The position numbers and the translations under genes are program-made. Below, in pieces: positions 1-7,352 of a stretch of 25,128 nucleotides of DNA. The stretch spans positions 1 to 25,128 of the forward strand of contig URDR01000039.1 of NCBI GenBank assembly GCA_900546645.1, in the 5' to 3' direction. Within the stretch, counting starts at the first letter, position 1. Each line of letters begins with the position of its first letter. The stretch comes from an uncultured Bacteroides sp. (GTDB taxonomy: Bacteria; Bacteroidota; Bacteroidia; Bacteroidales; Bacteroidaceae). The notes beneath the pieces are model-generated. The model did not search any database. It was given only the letters and a program-made list of their open reading frames with translations, and was not told the DNA's origin.

Positions 1-711
1 GGTTGTATAGAGAGTGTATTGGCTCAGGATTATCCGGACATTGAGTATATTGTGGTGGACGGGGCTTCTACGGATGGCTCGCTCTCTGTGATTCAGGAGT
101 ATAAAGAACGAATAGCGAAGATTATTTCTGAGCCGGACAAGGGAATGTATGAGGCAATCAACAAGGGGTTTCGTGCGGCTACGGGAGAGGTTGTGGGACT
201 GGTGCATTCGGATGATTTCCTGTTTTCTCCTCATACGGTTTCGCATATCGTGGAGAGGTTCCGCGAGACGCATGCGGATTTTCTGTATGGGGACGGTTTG
301 TTTGTGGATGCGGACCATACTGATAAGGTGGTGCGGAACTGGATTGGAGGGGAGTATCGGCTTTGGAAGGTGCGGCATGGCTGGTTGCCTTTGCATCCCA
401 CGTGTTATATACGGCGGGAGGTGATGGAGCGTAAGGGATTGTATAATGAGAGTTATAAGATTGCTGCTGATTCTGATTTTCTTTTCCGCTACTTGCTGGG
501 TGGAGAACTGAGTGTGACGTATCTGCATGAGTATATTGTACGGATGCGTATGGGTGGATTGAGTACGGATGCGGCAAGAAGGAAGCAGATGTGGAGGGAG
601 GATATTCGTATGTATCGGTCGCATGGGATGCATCCTACGTTTACGAAGCTGGAGAAGATGTTGTGGAAGGTTCCGCAGTTTGTGAAGAAGCCCAGTCAAC
701 TTAAAAACTAA
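1..711 (+). CDS. Family 2 glycosyltransferase, 5' end outside window
   Basis: The last 236 residues of a GT-A fold family 2 glycosyltransferase, which would transfer a sugar from a nucleotide donor during cell-surface polysaccharide synthesis. The reading frame is open from base 1, so the gene starts upstream; the TTG at 19 lies inside the conserved SVLAQDYPDIEYIVVDGAS segment and is not a start. Visible motifs are VDGASTDGS (nucleotide binding), GMYEAINKGF and the HSDD metal/donor site near residue 70 of the visible part. There is no membrane segment, so it probably acts at the inner face of the cytoplasmic membrane. The acceptor and sugar cannot be inferred. It may be the last gene of an exopolysaccharide or LPS cluster lying upstream; that is inference. 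Confidence 0.9.
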   Translation, partial: GCIESVLAQDYPDIEYIVVDGASTDGSLSVIQEYKERIAKIISEPDKGMYEAINKGFRAATGEVVGLVHSDDFLFSPHTVSHIVERFRETHADFLYGDGLFVDADHTDKVVRNWIGGEYRLWKVRHGWLPLHPTCYIRREVMERKGLYNESYKIAADSDFLFRYLLGGELSVTYLHEYIVRMRMGGLSTDAARRKQMWREDIRMYRSHGMHPTFTKLEKMLWKVPQFVKKPSQLKN

Positions 712-751
712 AAACTAAGAATTCAAAACTCAAAAACTCAAGAACTAAAAC
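699..751 (+). repeat. AAAACT-type low-complexity spacer repeat
   Basis: Degenerate tandem units of the form AAAACT/AACTCAA fill the gap between the glycosyltransferase and the small membrane peptide. The 12-mer AACTCAAGAACT at 735-746 recurs exactly at 23880-23891, in the similar A/C/T-rich spacer before gcvT. Confidence 0.55.
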
Positions 752-753
752 AT

Positions 754-885
754 ATGTGGTGGAAAATTATTTTAGGTCTCGTTGGTCTGGTTATCGTAGG
801 CTTGGTTGCCTTGGTAATTAAGCTGGCGGTTACGGAGGCCAAAGAGGAGGCGCGTGATATAGACGAGGCCGGAAAGAAAAAATAG
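754..885 (+). CDS. Small single-span membrane protein (43 aa)
   Basis: ATG at 754 opens a 43-residue frame ending in TAG at 885. The product begins MWWKIILGLVGLVIVGLVAL, one hydrophobic helix of about 24 residues, followed by a charged tail rich in Glu, Asp and Lys ending GKKK. The pattern is that of a small inner-membrane peptide with a cytoplasmic or periplasmic tail. It follows the glycosyltransferase by 42 bases on the same strand and is followed by a terminator hairpin, so the two probably share a transcript. No family is recognised. The strong amphipathic organisation and clean stop make chance coding less likely, but length alone cannot prove it. Confidence 0.6.
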   Translation: MWWKIILGLVGLVIVGLVALVIKLAVTEAKEEARDIDEAGKKK

Positions 886-906
886 ATGAGAATGGAAAGA
901 AGCAGG

Positions 907-950
907 AAGCCTGCCGTTGATGGTTATTCAGCGGCAGGCTTTTGCTTTTT
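907..950 (+). terminator. Rho-independent terminator after the small membrane protein
   Basis: A 9-10 bp stem (AGCCTGCCG at 908-916 with CGGCAGGCT at 932-940) is followed on the + strand by TTTGCTTTTT. The 3' arm overlaps the last codons of the protease gene on the opposite strand. Confidence 0.75.
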
Positions 951-2651
951 AAAGTATGCTTTCCACTCGGTTCGTTTCAGTCCCAGGGTGTTAAGTAGGA
1001 TAATCTCAAACTCAAATCTTCCGATGATACTTCCTTCCATGAAGAAATTGCCGTTAGCTCCCTTTCGTACAGGCTTTCGGATCAGTCCGGCCTGAGTCTT
1101 TTTTCGGCCTAAAAAGTCGAAGCCTTCGTCTTGGGTATAGAGATCGGTATCATTGTTATCTGTAATATAGATCACAGAGACTTCTCCCTGCTGGTCGAAC
1201 TCGGCTCCCCAGATGTTGATGGCATGAAGGAGATTTTTTCCGGGAAACTCGATGGTACATTCGATGGCATCCTGTCGGGTGAATGCTTCTTTCAAAGCTT
1301 TGCTCAGTGAGTACCCAGAATGGATGCTGACGATGGTTGCTACCGGATTATTGGCTCCTAGCAGGTCTTTGAAGTAACCGGGACCTTTGTTGCTTTCTGT
1401 GCCAAACCTTCCGGTGAAGAACCAGCTGAGGGCTGCAGCCACATCATTTCCTTTATTGGGGAAACGGTCTCTATAGAGCTGGAAGATTTTGCTGTCTACC
1501 GAGTTTTCGTAGGCGGAAGGTCCGGTGTAGGAGTATCTTGCAACGAATTCCTTATTCTGTTCCAGCCACCAGTGGATGAGGTTGCTCGATGAGGCTGCCC
1601 AGCACATTTCGGAGTCGCTGTCGGTTTGCTGCTTGTTGGGATCTCGTTTGTTGCAGTCGAACCAGCCGTATCGGGCATCCCACTTCAATCCCAATATACC
1701 GACTCCCGCTCCGTTATGATCGGCATAATTCCAGCCTTGCGGTGAAGGAATGTCTTTGAGTCCACAGACCCAGACCGTTTTTCCCGCCCATTCTTCTTCT
1801 ACAGCCTGCTGGTCGATGGTGAGGTGGAAGGTCACCTGCTTGCCTGCTTCGAGTGCGGTAAAACGGCTTTGGTCGTTGAGGTGGGTGGGAGCTTTATAAG
1901 TGAACTGCCGGTTGCCCACTTGAATATCTATCCATCCGTTGTGCCATGCCTCTTGAATGGGCTGTGGAGGAAGGATAAGACTGTAAGTACCTTTGCCTTC
2001 CGGATGGAAGATAAGCGAAGAGACTTGTGCAGCGGTTGGTTTCAGTGCTCCCGTAAAAGAATGAACTTGCACGGAAGGACAGGCTTGTAGCTTGATGACG
2101 GCTGTTGCCAGTTGCTCCGAAGTGAAGGTGTGTTCGCTTTTCAGTGTAAGAACAATGCGGCTCAGGGCATGGCGGAAAGCCAAGTGAACCGGTTCACCTT
2201 GCTGAGAGGAGGTCGTCGCCCACAGCAGGTCAGACTGGGTGTATGTGGCGGCTTCCCTTTGGTCGGATGCCACGGTATGGGTAAACATACCGTTTGTTTC
2301 AGAACTTACCGGAGGATAGAAGGCTGTAAAGGTGGCTTGCCGGGTGGCTAAGTCGGTCCAGGTAAGCTGGGGAATCCATCCGGATGCTGTATTAGTCAGG
2401 CTTCTTTTCTGAGAAACACCTCCATCTTTCGGTTGGATATAGAGGGTCAGGCGGTCATCAGTCTCAAAGGAGCCTTTGCCGCTGGTGTCAGTCTGTACCC
2501 GGGATTCATTTCTGGGAAGAATGTGGGTGGTGATAGCAATGACCGGGTCTGATTCTGCTTCTTCGTAGGAAAAAGTCGGATTACAGCCCGTGAAGAGCCC
2601 TCCCATGAGAAGAGCTCCTAGGTAGAGGATAAAGCGAGTGGCTTTTTTCAT
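924..2651 (-). CDS. Fimbrillin-like lipoprotein fused to IdeS/Mac-type cysteine protease (C66)
   Basis: A 575-residue predicted surface lipoprotein. Residues 1-23 are a lipoprotein signal peptide (lipobox LFTGC, lipidated Cys23). Residues about 35-280 have the layout of a fimbrillin/Mfa-like domain, with FRHALSRIVLTL near 159-170, LILPPQ near 225-230 and a closing EAGKQVTFHLTI. Residues about 293-565 resemble the streptococcal IgG-cleaving protease IdeS/Mac: GWFD at 329-332, the nucleophile block MCWAASSSNLIHWWLEQNK (Cys350), VDSKIF, then LHAINIWGAEFD (His476) and IYITD (Asp498). IdeS has the same order of GWYD, CGAA, HWWFDQNK, INHVINLWGADFD and YVTDSD. The second IdeS aspartate position is Asn500 here, and Cys-to-His spacing is shorter (126 versus 168). 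Second gene of an operon, 12 bases after a fimbrillin-like gene. IgG as substrate is not shown; a self-processing or pilus role is also possible. Confidence 0.85.
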   Translation of the reverse strand: MKKATRFILYLGALLMGGLFTGCNPTFSYEEAESDPVIAITTHILPRNESRVQTDTSGKGSFETDDRLTLYIQPKDGGVSQKRSLTNTASGWIPQLTWTDLATRQATFTAFYPPVSSETNGMFTHTVASDQREAATYTQSDLLWATTSSQQGEPVHLAFRHALSRIVLTLKSEHTFTSEQLATAVIKLQACPSVQVHSFTGALKPTAAQVSSLIFHPEGKGTYSLILPPQPIQEAWHNGWIDIQVGNRQFTYKAPTHLNDQSRFTALEAGKQVTFHLTIDQQAVEEEWAGKTVWVCGLKDIPSPQGWNYADHNGAGVGILGLKWDARYGWFDCNKRDPNKQQTDSDSEMCWAASSSNLIHWWLEQNKEFVARYSYTGPSAYENSVDSKIFQLYRDRFPNKGNDVAAALSWFFTGRFGTESNKGPGYFKDLLGANNPVATIVSIHSGYSLSKALKEAFTRQDAIECTIEFPGKNLLHAINIWGAEFDQQGEVSVIYITDNNDTDLYTQDEGFDFLGRKKTQAGLIRKPVRKGANGNFFMEGSIIGRFEFEIILLNTLGLKRTEWKAYFKKQKPAAE

Positions 2652-2663
2652 GCAGGAGTGCGA

Positions 2664-3536
2664 TTAAAGAATGATGGAGCCATTTGATTCTCCTTGGCTT
2701 TCCCAGGCTCCGATATTTTGTCCGGTTACAGAAAAGGAGGTCTTGCTGACAGTTATGGTGAGCTTAATTGATTTACCGCTTTCCAGCTGGGTGATGGGAC
2801 TTCCAGCAATCTGGTGTGTTGCCAAGTCGAAGGTGTATTCGCGTCCACTCAGCTGCACTTGCAGCTGGAGGTTGCCCACAGCTTGCGGAGGCAGGATAAA
2901 GGTGGCTTTATCGCCGGTTGCCTGTAGACTGCTCTTGTCGCCGCTGGCACTGATAACTGCTCCCTGAAGCAGGTTGACATTGGCTATGGGTAAAAAGTTG
3001 CGGCAGGTCAGCTTGGCTTGGCTGCAGGCTGCTTGCTGAAGCGTGGTTCCGTCTGCTTTCAGTTCAATCTGCAACTGGTGCATGGCATGATTGAACTGCA
3101 AGCGAATGTCTGGGGTCGTATTGGGGGTGACACTTACAGGGGGAGCCAGTAGCAAATCGGCTGTGACGGATGCGTTACGTACATCCCAAGCAAAGAGAGT
3201 GGGGGTAGATGTAGTAATCGTAGGGTAGCATCCGGAGACTTGTAGTTCTTTATGGCTTGAGGGCAGGTTTAGCTCATTCCAATAATAGGTCTTGCCATAG
3301 ATATAAGTGAATGACTTGACAAGGGTGCCCTGAGGGGCTTGGAAGAACAAGGTGTTCTCATCGTTCTTGCTGAAGGTGCCGCCTCCGTTTGCATTTAGTT
3401 GAGGAGCGCGGGTGGGCAGGATGGATGAGTTGAGTTGGAAGGTGGTATCGGTGGTTTGAGGGTTTTCGTTACTACATGCAGTCAAGCTGATCCCGATAAG
3501 GAGGGAGCAGGCAAGAGGGGTGAAGCTTTTTCTCAT
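2664..3536 (-). CDS. Fimbrillin-like lipoprotein (FimA/Mfa-like)
   Basis: A 290-residue lipoprotein with lipobox SLTAC (Cys21). It shares a clear pattern with the N-terminal domain of the downstream protease fusion: an N-terminal ILPTRAP (ILPRNES in the partner), then GGTFSKNDENTLFFQ (GSFETDDRLTLYIQ), FNHAMHQLQIEL (FRHALSRIVLTL), FILPPQ (LILPPQ) and a final LESGKSIKLTITV strand. In type V pili of Bacteroidales such proteins are exported as lipoproteins and trimmed at an Arg near the N-terminus before polymerising; Arg43 in PTRAP is a candidate. The last ~20 residues (TGQNIGAWESQGESNGSIIL) are Gly/Ser-rich. It is first in the operon. It could be a pilin, a tip adhesin or a binding partner of the protease. 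Confidence 0.75.
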   Translation of the reverse strand: MRKSFTPLACSLLIGISLTACSNENPQTTDTTFQLNSSILPTRAPQLNANGGGTFSKNDENTLFFQAPQGTLVKSFTYIYGKTYYWNELNLPSSHKELQVSGCYPTITTSTPTLFAWDVRNASVTADLLLAPPVSVTPNTTPDIRLQFNHAMHQLQIELKADGTTLQQAACSQAKLTCRNFLPIANVNLLQGAVISASGDKSSLQATGDKATFILPPQAVGNLQLQVQLSGREYTFDLATHQIAGSPITQLESGKSIKLTITVSKTSFSVTGQNIGAWESQGESNGSIIL

Positions 3537-3574
3537 AAATTTAATCAGTCGATAAAAATAGTTTGTTAAGGTCG

Positions 3575-3606
3575 CAAAGATATGAAATTCTCTGATGCGT
3601 TACAAC
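3575..3606 (-). promoter_or_regulatory. Bacteroides-type promoter of the fimbrillin/protease operon
   Basis: On the - strand TATCTTTG (3582-3575) matches the TAnnTTTG -7 box, with GTTG (3606-3603) 20 bases upstream at the -33 position (consensus TTTG). The predicted leader is about 35 bases. Confidence 0.55.
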
Positions 3607-3651
3607 AGCCTTGAGCTATTTTAAGAGATGGGTGACAAGTCTTTAGGGGAT

Positions 3652-3689
3652 AAAAAAACGAGCCGTACGAAAAAAACGTACGGCTCGTT
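3652..3689 (-). terminator. Rho-independent terminator of the ompH gene
   Basis: A perfect 13 bp stem (AACGAGCCGTACG at 3657-3669 with CGTACGGCTCGTT at 3677-3689) and a 7-base loop, followed on the - strand by a run of T. It sits just past the stop of the OmpH-like gene. Confidence 0.9.
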
Positions 3690-3709
3690 TGGGTAATATT
3701 GTTTTCAGT

Positions 3710-4312
3710 TTATTTCTTTGTCTGCGGATTGTAGCGTGCGTTCAATCCATCTACAATTTCTGAAGTGATGTTGAATGCCTGGTCGGCATACAGCAGGTTG
3801 TCGAATCCGGTATTGCTGATAATCAAGCTATATCCTTTATCCTTATTGTAGATTTTCAGGAAAGAGTTGATAGAGTCACGCAGCTGCAAGCTGTTTTTCT
3901 GGTTTTCAGTCTGCAGGTCGTTAGCTAATTTTTCCTGAAGCTGCTGCAAATCGCGCTGTTTCTGTGCCAGACGAAGATTTTCCTGTTCTGCACGTTCGCG
4001 GCTTGCAAAACCGTTGTTTTCCAATTTACGCTGGAATTCGCGCATTTCTTTTTCCAGTTCTTTTGCTTTTTCGTTCAGCGTGGTACGGATGTTTTCTTCT
4101 TTCTGAATCATCAACTCGTTCAGGTCATTCCAATAACGATATTTGGTCAGCAGGGAGTCAATCTCTACATAAGCGATTTTTAAGTTACCTGAACTAACCG
4201 CTGCAGGTGAAGAAGCAGTTGAGGCAGTTCCCTTGTTTTCTGCGCACTGTGCAAAGATGAACGCCATAGCCAGTGCTAAAAATCCATTGAGGATGTACTT
4301 TGTTCTTTTCAT
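3710..4312 (-). CDS. ompH: OmpH/Skp-family periplasmic chaperone-like lipoprotein
   Basis: A 200-residue protein with a lipoprotein signal (IFAQC, Cys23), a Ser/Ala/Thr linker, and the OmpH/Skp signature KIAYVEIDSLL near residue 45. A long charged coiled coil follows (about 70-145, Glu/Lys/Gln-rich), then the closing strand segment YNKDKGYSLIISNTG typical of the family. Skp-type trimers hold unfolded outer-membrane proteins in the periplasm between Sec and the BAM complex. Unlike E. coli Skp, this copy is predicted to be lipid-anchored, so it would work from a membrane surface. It follows a small membrane-protein gene by 24 bases on the same strand, probably co-transcribed, and ends in a strong terminator. 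Confidence 0.88.
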   Translation of the reverse strand: MKRTKYILNGFLALAMAFIFAQCAENKGTASTASSPAAVSSGNLKIAYVEIDSLLTKYRYWNDLNELMIQKEENIRTTLNEKAKELEKEMREFQRKLENNGFASRERAEQENLRLAQKQRDLQQLQEKLANDLQTENQKNSLQLRDSINSFLKIYNKDKGYSLIISNTGFDNLLYADQAFNITSEIVDGLNARYNPQTKK

Positions 4313-4336
4313 AATGATTGTTTTCGTATCTTTTAG

Positions 4337-4570
4337 TTAATTATTAGCTGTATCAGTCAGACTTCTTCTTTCCGGAATGGCATGTGGGTTTTCCTTTTGT
4401 GCCTCACGGTCTTGTGACTGCACGCATCCGATTCCTCGTTTACGCATTGCTTTATTTCCGCTGACGTGCGAGTTCGGAAAGCGTCCGTTCTTCTTTAAAA
4501 GGATTTTGACCGATAATAGTGCCATACAAATAGCAACTATTAACAGAGTAAATAAGATAATCTTAAGCAT
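4337..4570 (-). CDS. Small conserved membrane protein with CVQSQD motif
   Basis: A 77-residue protein with one N-terminal hydrophobic segment (MLKIILFTLLIVAICMALLS), then a basic, hydrophilic region containing KKNGRFPNSHVSGNKAMRKRGI and the sequence CVQSQDREAQK. I recall similar short proteins (one helix, FPN-H-x-N-KAM, CVQSQD) as widespread uncharacterised proteins of Bacteroidetes. The single conserved Cys next to QSQD suggests a conserved functional site, but no activity is known to me. It is the first gene of a likely two-gene unit with ompH. Confidence 0.75.
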   Translation of the reverse strand: MLKIILFTLLIVAICMALLSVKILLKKNGRFPNSHVSGNKAMRKRGIGCVQSQDREAQKENPHAIPERRSLTDTANN

Positions 4571-4590
4571 TTCTTCTTAATTTTGTGGTG

Positions 4591-4598
4591 CAAATATA
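4591..4598 (-). promoter_or_regulatory. -7 box for the small membrane protein/ompH unit
   Basis: TATATTTG on the - strand matches TAnnTTTG, about 20 bases before the ATG at 4570. No good -33 element was found. Confidence 0.5.
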
Positions 4599-4674
4599 AA
4601 GTTTTTGTCATTATATCTATCGGCTTTTGTGGCGAAAAAACACTTTTGCTTTAGGTAAACCAATTTATTTAACT

Positions 4675-4682
4675 TATTTTTG
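4675..4682 (+). promoter_or_regulatory. pepD: -7 box for pepD
   Basis: TATTTTTG matches TAnnTTTG 37 bases before the pepD ATG. The nearest TTTG (4645-4648) is 26 bases upstream, wider than the usual 19-21, so only the -7 box is supported. Confidence 0.45.
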
Positions 4683-4719
4683 CAAAACAATTAACTACTA
4701 ATCTAAGTAAATTAAACAG

Positions 4720-6180
4720 ATGATGGAAAAGAATGAACTGAAACCAACCTGTGTGTTTCATTATTTTGAGGAAATATGTAGAGTGCCGCGCCCTTCGAAG
4801 AAAGAAGAGAAGATTCGGGCTTATCTGGTGGATTTTGCGAAGCAGCATGGCTTGGAATACAAGGAAGATGAGATTGGAAATATCTTGATTAAAAAAGGCG
4901 CTACTCCGGGTATGGAAGACCGGAAAACGGTGATTCTGCAGTCGCACATGGATATGGTGTGTGAAAAGAATAATGATACGGAACATGATTTCGATACAGA
5001 TCCGATTCAGACGTATGTGGATGGTGAATGGTTGCGTGCCAAAGGAACTACGCTGGGGGCTGATAACGGTATCGGGGTGGCTACAGAACTGGCGGTCTTG
5101 GCTGCTGATGATTTGCAGCATGGTCCGATAGAGTGCTTGTTTACTGTGGACGAGGAAACCGGACTGACTGGTGCGTTTGCTTTGAAGGAAGGCTTCATGG
5201 AAGGTGATATATTGATTAATCTGGACTCGGAAGATGAGGGAGAATTGTTTATTGGTTGTGCCGGTGGGGCAGGTACCAAAGCGGAATTTCCTTGTCCGAT
5301 GGAGAAGGCGCCTGAAGGCTATTTCTTCTTCCGGGTTGCCGTGAAAGGGCTGACGGGTGGTCATTCGGGGGATGATATCAATAAGGGTCGTGCGAATGCC
5401 AACAAGCTGCTGAACCGTTACCTGATGCAACTGATGCAGCGGTATGATTTGCGTTTGTGCATGATTGACGGAGGTAACTTGCATAATGCCATCCCGCGGG
5501 AGGCTTCGGCTTTGTGTGCAGTTCCGATGGCGGAAAAGGAATCGGTGCGGGTGGATTTGAATATTTTCTTGGCTGAGGTGGAAAATGAGTACGCTGTGAC
5601 TGAACCGAATTTGACGATGGAACTGGAATCGGAATCCGCACAGCCGGAAGTGATGGAGCCGGAGGCTATGAAGCGTTTCTTGCATGCCATTTATGCGGTT
5701 CATAATGGGGTGTATGCCATGAGTCAGGATATGGAAGGATTGGTGGAAACATCTTCGAATCTGGCTTCTATCAAGCAGCGTGAGGGAAAACTGCTGGTGG
5801 TGACCAGTCAGCGGAGTTCGATACATTCGTCGCGTAAGGATATGTCGCAGATGGTGCGCTCTGCCTTTGAATTAGGTGGTGCGGTGACTGAAACAGGGGA
5901 TGGCTATCCGGGCTGGAAGCCGAATCCTTCTTCTGAAATCTTGAAGGTGGCTGTAGAGAGCTATGAGCGTCTGTTTGGGGTAGAGCCCAAGATTAAGGCA
6001 ATTCATGCCGGATTGGAGTGTGGCTTGTTCCTTGAGAAATATCCGTCGCTGGATATGGTGTCGTTCGGTCCTACTTTGCGTGGGGTACATTCGCCTGATG
6101 AACGGATGTTGATTCCTACCGTTGAGAAGTTCTGGCTGCATTTGCTGGATGTGCTGGCGCATGTTCCAGTACGAGGCTGA
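4720..6180 (+). CDS. pepD: Aminoacyl-histidine (cytosol non-specific) dipeptidase PepD, M20 family
   Basis: A 486-residue cytosolic di-zinc peptidase, essentially the length of E. coli PepD (485). It hydrolyses a broad range of dipeptides, including Xaa-His. The M20C landmarks are in place: SHMDMV (His76, Asp78), the metal-bridging Asp115 in TLGADNGIGVA, the catalytic glutamate pair in TVDEETGLTGA (Glu145/146), GGHSGDDI opening the lid domain, and a C-terminal HAGLECGLF metal-ligand motif. Two adjacent ATG codons (4720, 4723) are possible starts. The next gene begins 5 bases after its stop, so they form a transcription unit. Its likely role is to supply amino acids from peptides that Bacteroidales use heavily. 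Confidence 0.97.
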   Translation: MMEKNELKPTCVFHYFEEICRVPRPSKKEEKIRAYLVDFAKQHGLEYKEDEIGNILIKKGATPGMEDRKTVILQSHMDMVCEKNNDTEHDFDTDPIQTYVDGEWLRAKGTTLGADNGIGVATELAVLAADDLQHGPIECLFTVDEETGLTGAFALKEGFMEGDILINLDSEDEGELFIGCAGGAGTKAEFPCPMEKAPEGYFFFRVAVKGLTGGHSGDDINKGRANANKLLNRYLMQLMQRYDLRLCMIDGGNLHNAIPREASALCAVPMAEKESVRVDLNIFLAEVENEYAVTEPNLTMELESESAQPEVMEPEAMKRFLHAIYAVHNGVYAMSQDMEGLVETSSNLASIKQREGKLLVVTSQRSSIHSSRKDMSQMVRSAFELGGAVTETGDGYPGWKPNPSSEILKVAVESYERLFGVEPKIKAIHAGLECGLFLEKYPSLDMVSFGPTLRGVHSPDERMLIPTVEKFWLHLLDVLAHVPVRG

Positions 6181-6185
6181 AAACG

Positions 6186-7199
6186 ATGCGTTTAAGATTT
6201 TTATTGCTGTGGGTAGCCTGTCTTACATGGGCTACCCTGACAGCTCAGCAGGAGTTCCGCATTATGGAATATAATGTGGAAAACTTGTTTGACTGCCGTC
6301 ATGATTCTTTAAAGAATGACCAGGAGTTTCTTCCGGAAAGTGTGAGGGGATGGAGTTTCTCTCGCTATAACAATAAATTGAAGAATATTGCTAAGGTTAT
6401 ATTGGCTGCCGGAGAAGAGCAGGCTCCTGACCTCGTGGGATTGTGTGAGGTTGAAAACGAACATTGTGTCAAGGGATTGGTGAGGTATTCTCCTTTGCGT
6501 GAGGTGGGGTATAAGTATGTAATTACTCAATCTCCGGACGAGCGGGGAATTGATGTTGCTTTATTGTATCAGCCGCAGACGTTCAGATTGCTTGCCAAAC
6601 GGGTTATCTCAATTCCTTCTGAAAAAATAAAACGCCGTCCTACCCGTGATATTCTGCATGTTACAGGAAAGGTGGTTTCGGGCGATACACTGGATGTGTT
6701 TGTGTGTCATATGCCTTCACGTGCCGGAGGGCAGGTGGAGTCGGAGCCTTATCGGTTGTTTACTGCTGGTATCTTACGGAGGAGTGTCGATTCTGTCATG
6801 GCGGTCAGACAGTATCCGAATGTGATTGTGATGGGCGATTTTAATGATTATCCTTCTAACCGTGCGCTGGTAGAGGTGCTTGGTGCGGTGAAGCCGGAGG
6901 GAAAAATGTACTCTCGAAGACTATATAATTTAATGGCAGGAAAGCCGGGAGGAACGTATCGCTTCAGAGGTGAATGGGGGCTGCTTGACCAGATGATAGT
7001 GAATGGTTATCTGCTGGGTGAGAATCCGCGTATTCATACGGCTTATGAGGAAGCACAGGTGTTGCGCTTTCCGTTTCTGTTGGAGGAGGATGAACGCTAT
7101 GGAGGGGATACTCCTTTCCGTACGTATAAGGGGATGCGTTATCAAGGTGGTTATAGTGACCATTTGCCTCTTTTGCTGAAGTTGAGCATCCGTGAATAA
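6186..7199 (+). CDS. Secreted endonuclease/exonuclease/phosphatase-family protein
   Basis: A 337-residue protein with a Sec signal peptide (residues 1-20, cleaved near LTAQQ) and the full set of Mg-dependent EEP-fold motifs: MEYNVENLFD, GLCEVENE (metal-binding Glu), FVCHMPSRAGGQ, GDFNDYPSN near residue 218 and a C-terminal SDHLPLLL. The family includes DNase I, exonuclease III and inositol-phosphate or sphingomyelin phosphatases. The exported form with this length is common in Bacteroides, but its substrate cannot be read from sequence; extracellular DNA or a phosphodiester are candidates. It follows pepD by 5 bases and is probably translated from the same mRNA. A strong hairpin follows. Confidence 0.9.
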   Translation: MRLRFLLLWVACLTWATLTAQQEFRIMEYNVENLFDCRHDSLKNDQEFLPESVRGWSFSRYNNKLKNIAKVILAAGEEQAPDLVGLCEVENEHCVKGLVRYSPLREVGYKYVITQSPDERGIDVALLYQPQTFRLLAKRVISIPSEKIKRRPTRDILHVTGKVVSGDTLDVFVCHMPSRAGGQVESEPYRLFTAGILRRSVDSVMAVRQYPNVIVMGDFNDYPSNRALVEVLGAVKPEGKMYSRRLYNLMAGKPGGTYRFRGEWGLLDQMIVNGYLLGENPRIHTAYEEAQVLRFPFLLEEDERYGGDTPFRTYKGMRYQGGYSDHLPLLLKLSIRE

Positions 7200-7255
7200 A
7201 TGGGAGATGGCGTAAATTCTCAATTTATGCATATCCTCGGGAAATAGATGAAAAC

Positions 7256-7299
7256 TGACGACCTCTCCGCTGTCCTGATGGAAAGCGGGGAGGTCGTCA
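7256..7299. terminator. Hairpin between convergent genes
   Basis: A 16 bp stem with one G-T pair (7256-7271 with 7284-7299) and a 12-base loop. Flanking T runs are short on both sides (ATTTG on +, GTTTT on -), so it is a weak-tailed bidirectional terminator between the EEP gene and the M20 dipeptidase gene. Confidence 0.65.
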
Positions 7300-7352
7300 A
7301 TTTGTGGGTAATCTTACAAAGAGATGTAGCGTGATTTAATGGAACTCGCGGA

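Noticed and set aside
4669..5826. A 385-codon open frame on the - strand opposite pepD
   Set aside because: Its His/Arg/Gln/Phe-rich composition is the mirror of the pepD coding bias; pepD on + is a full, motif-complete gene.
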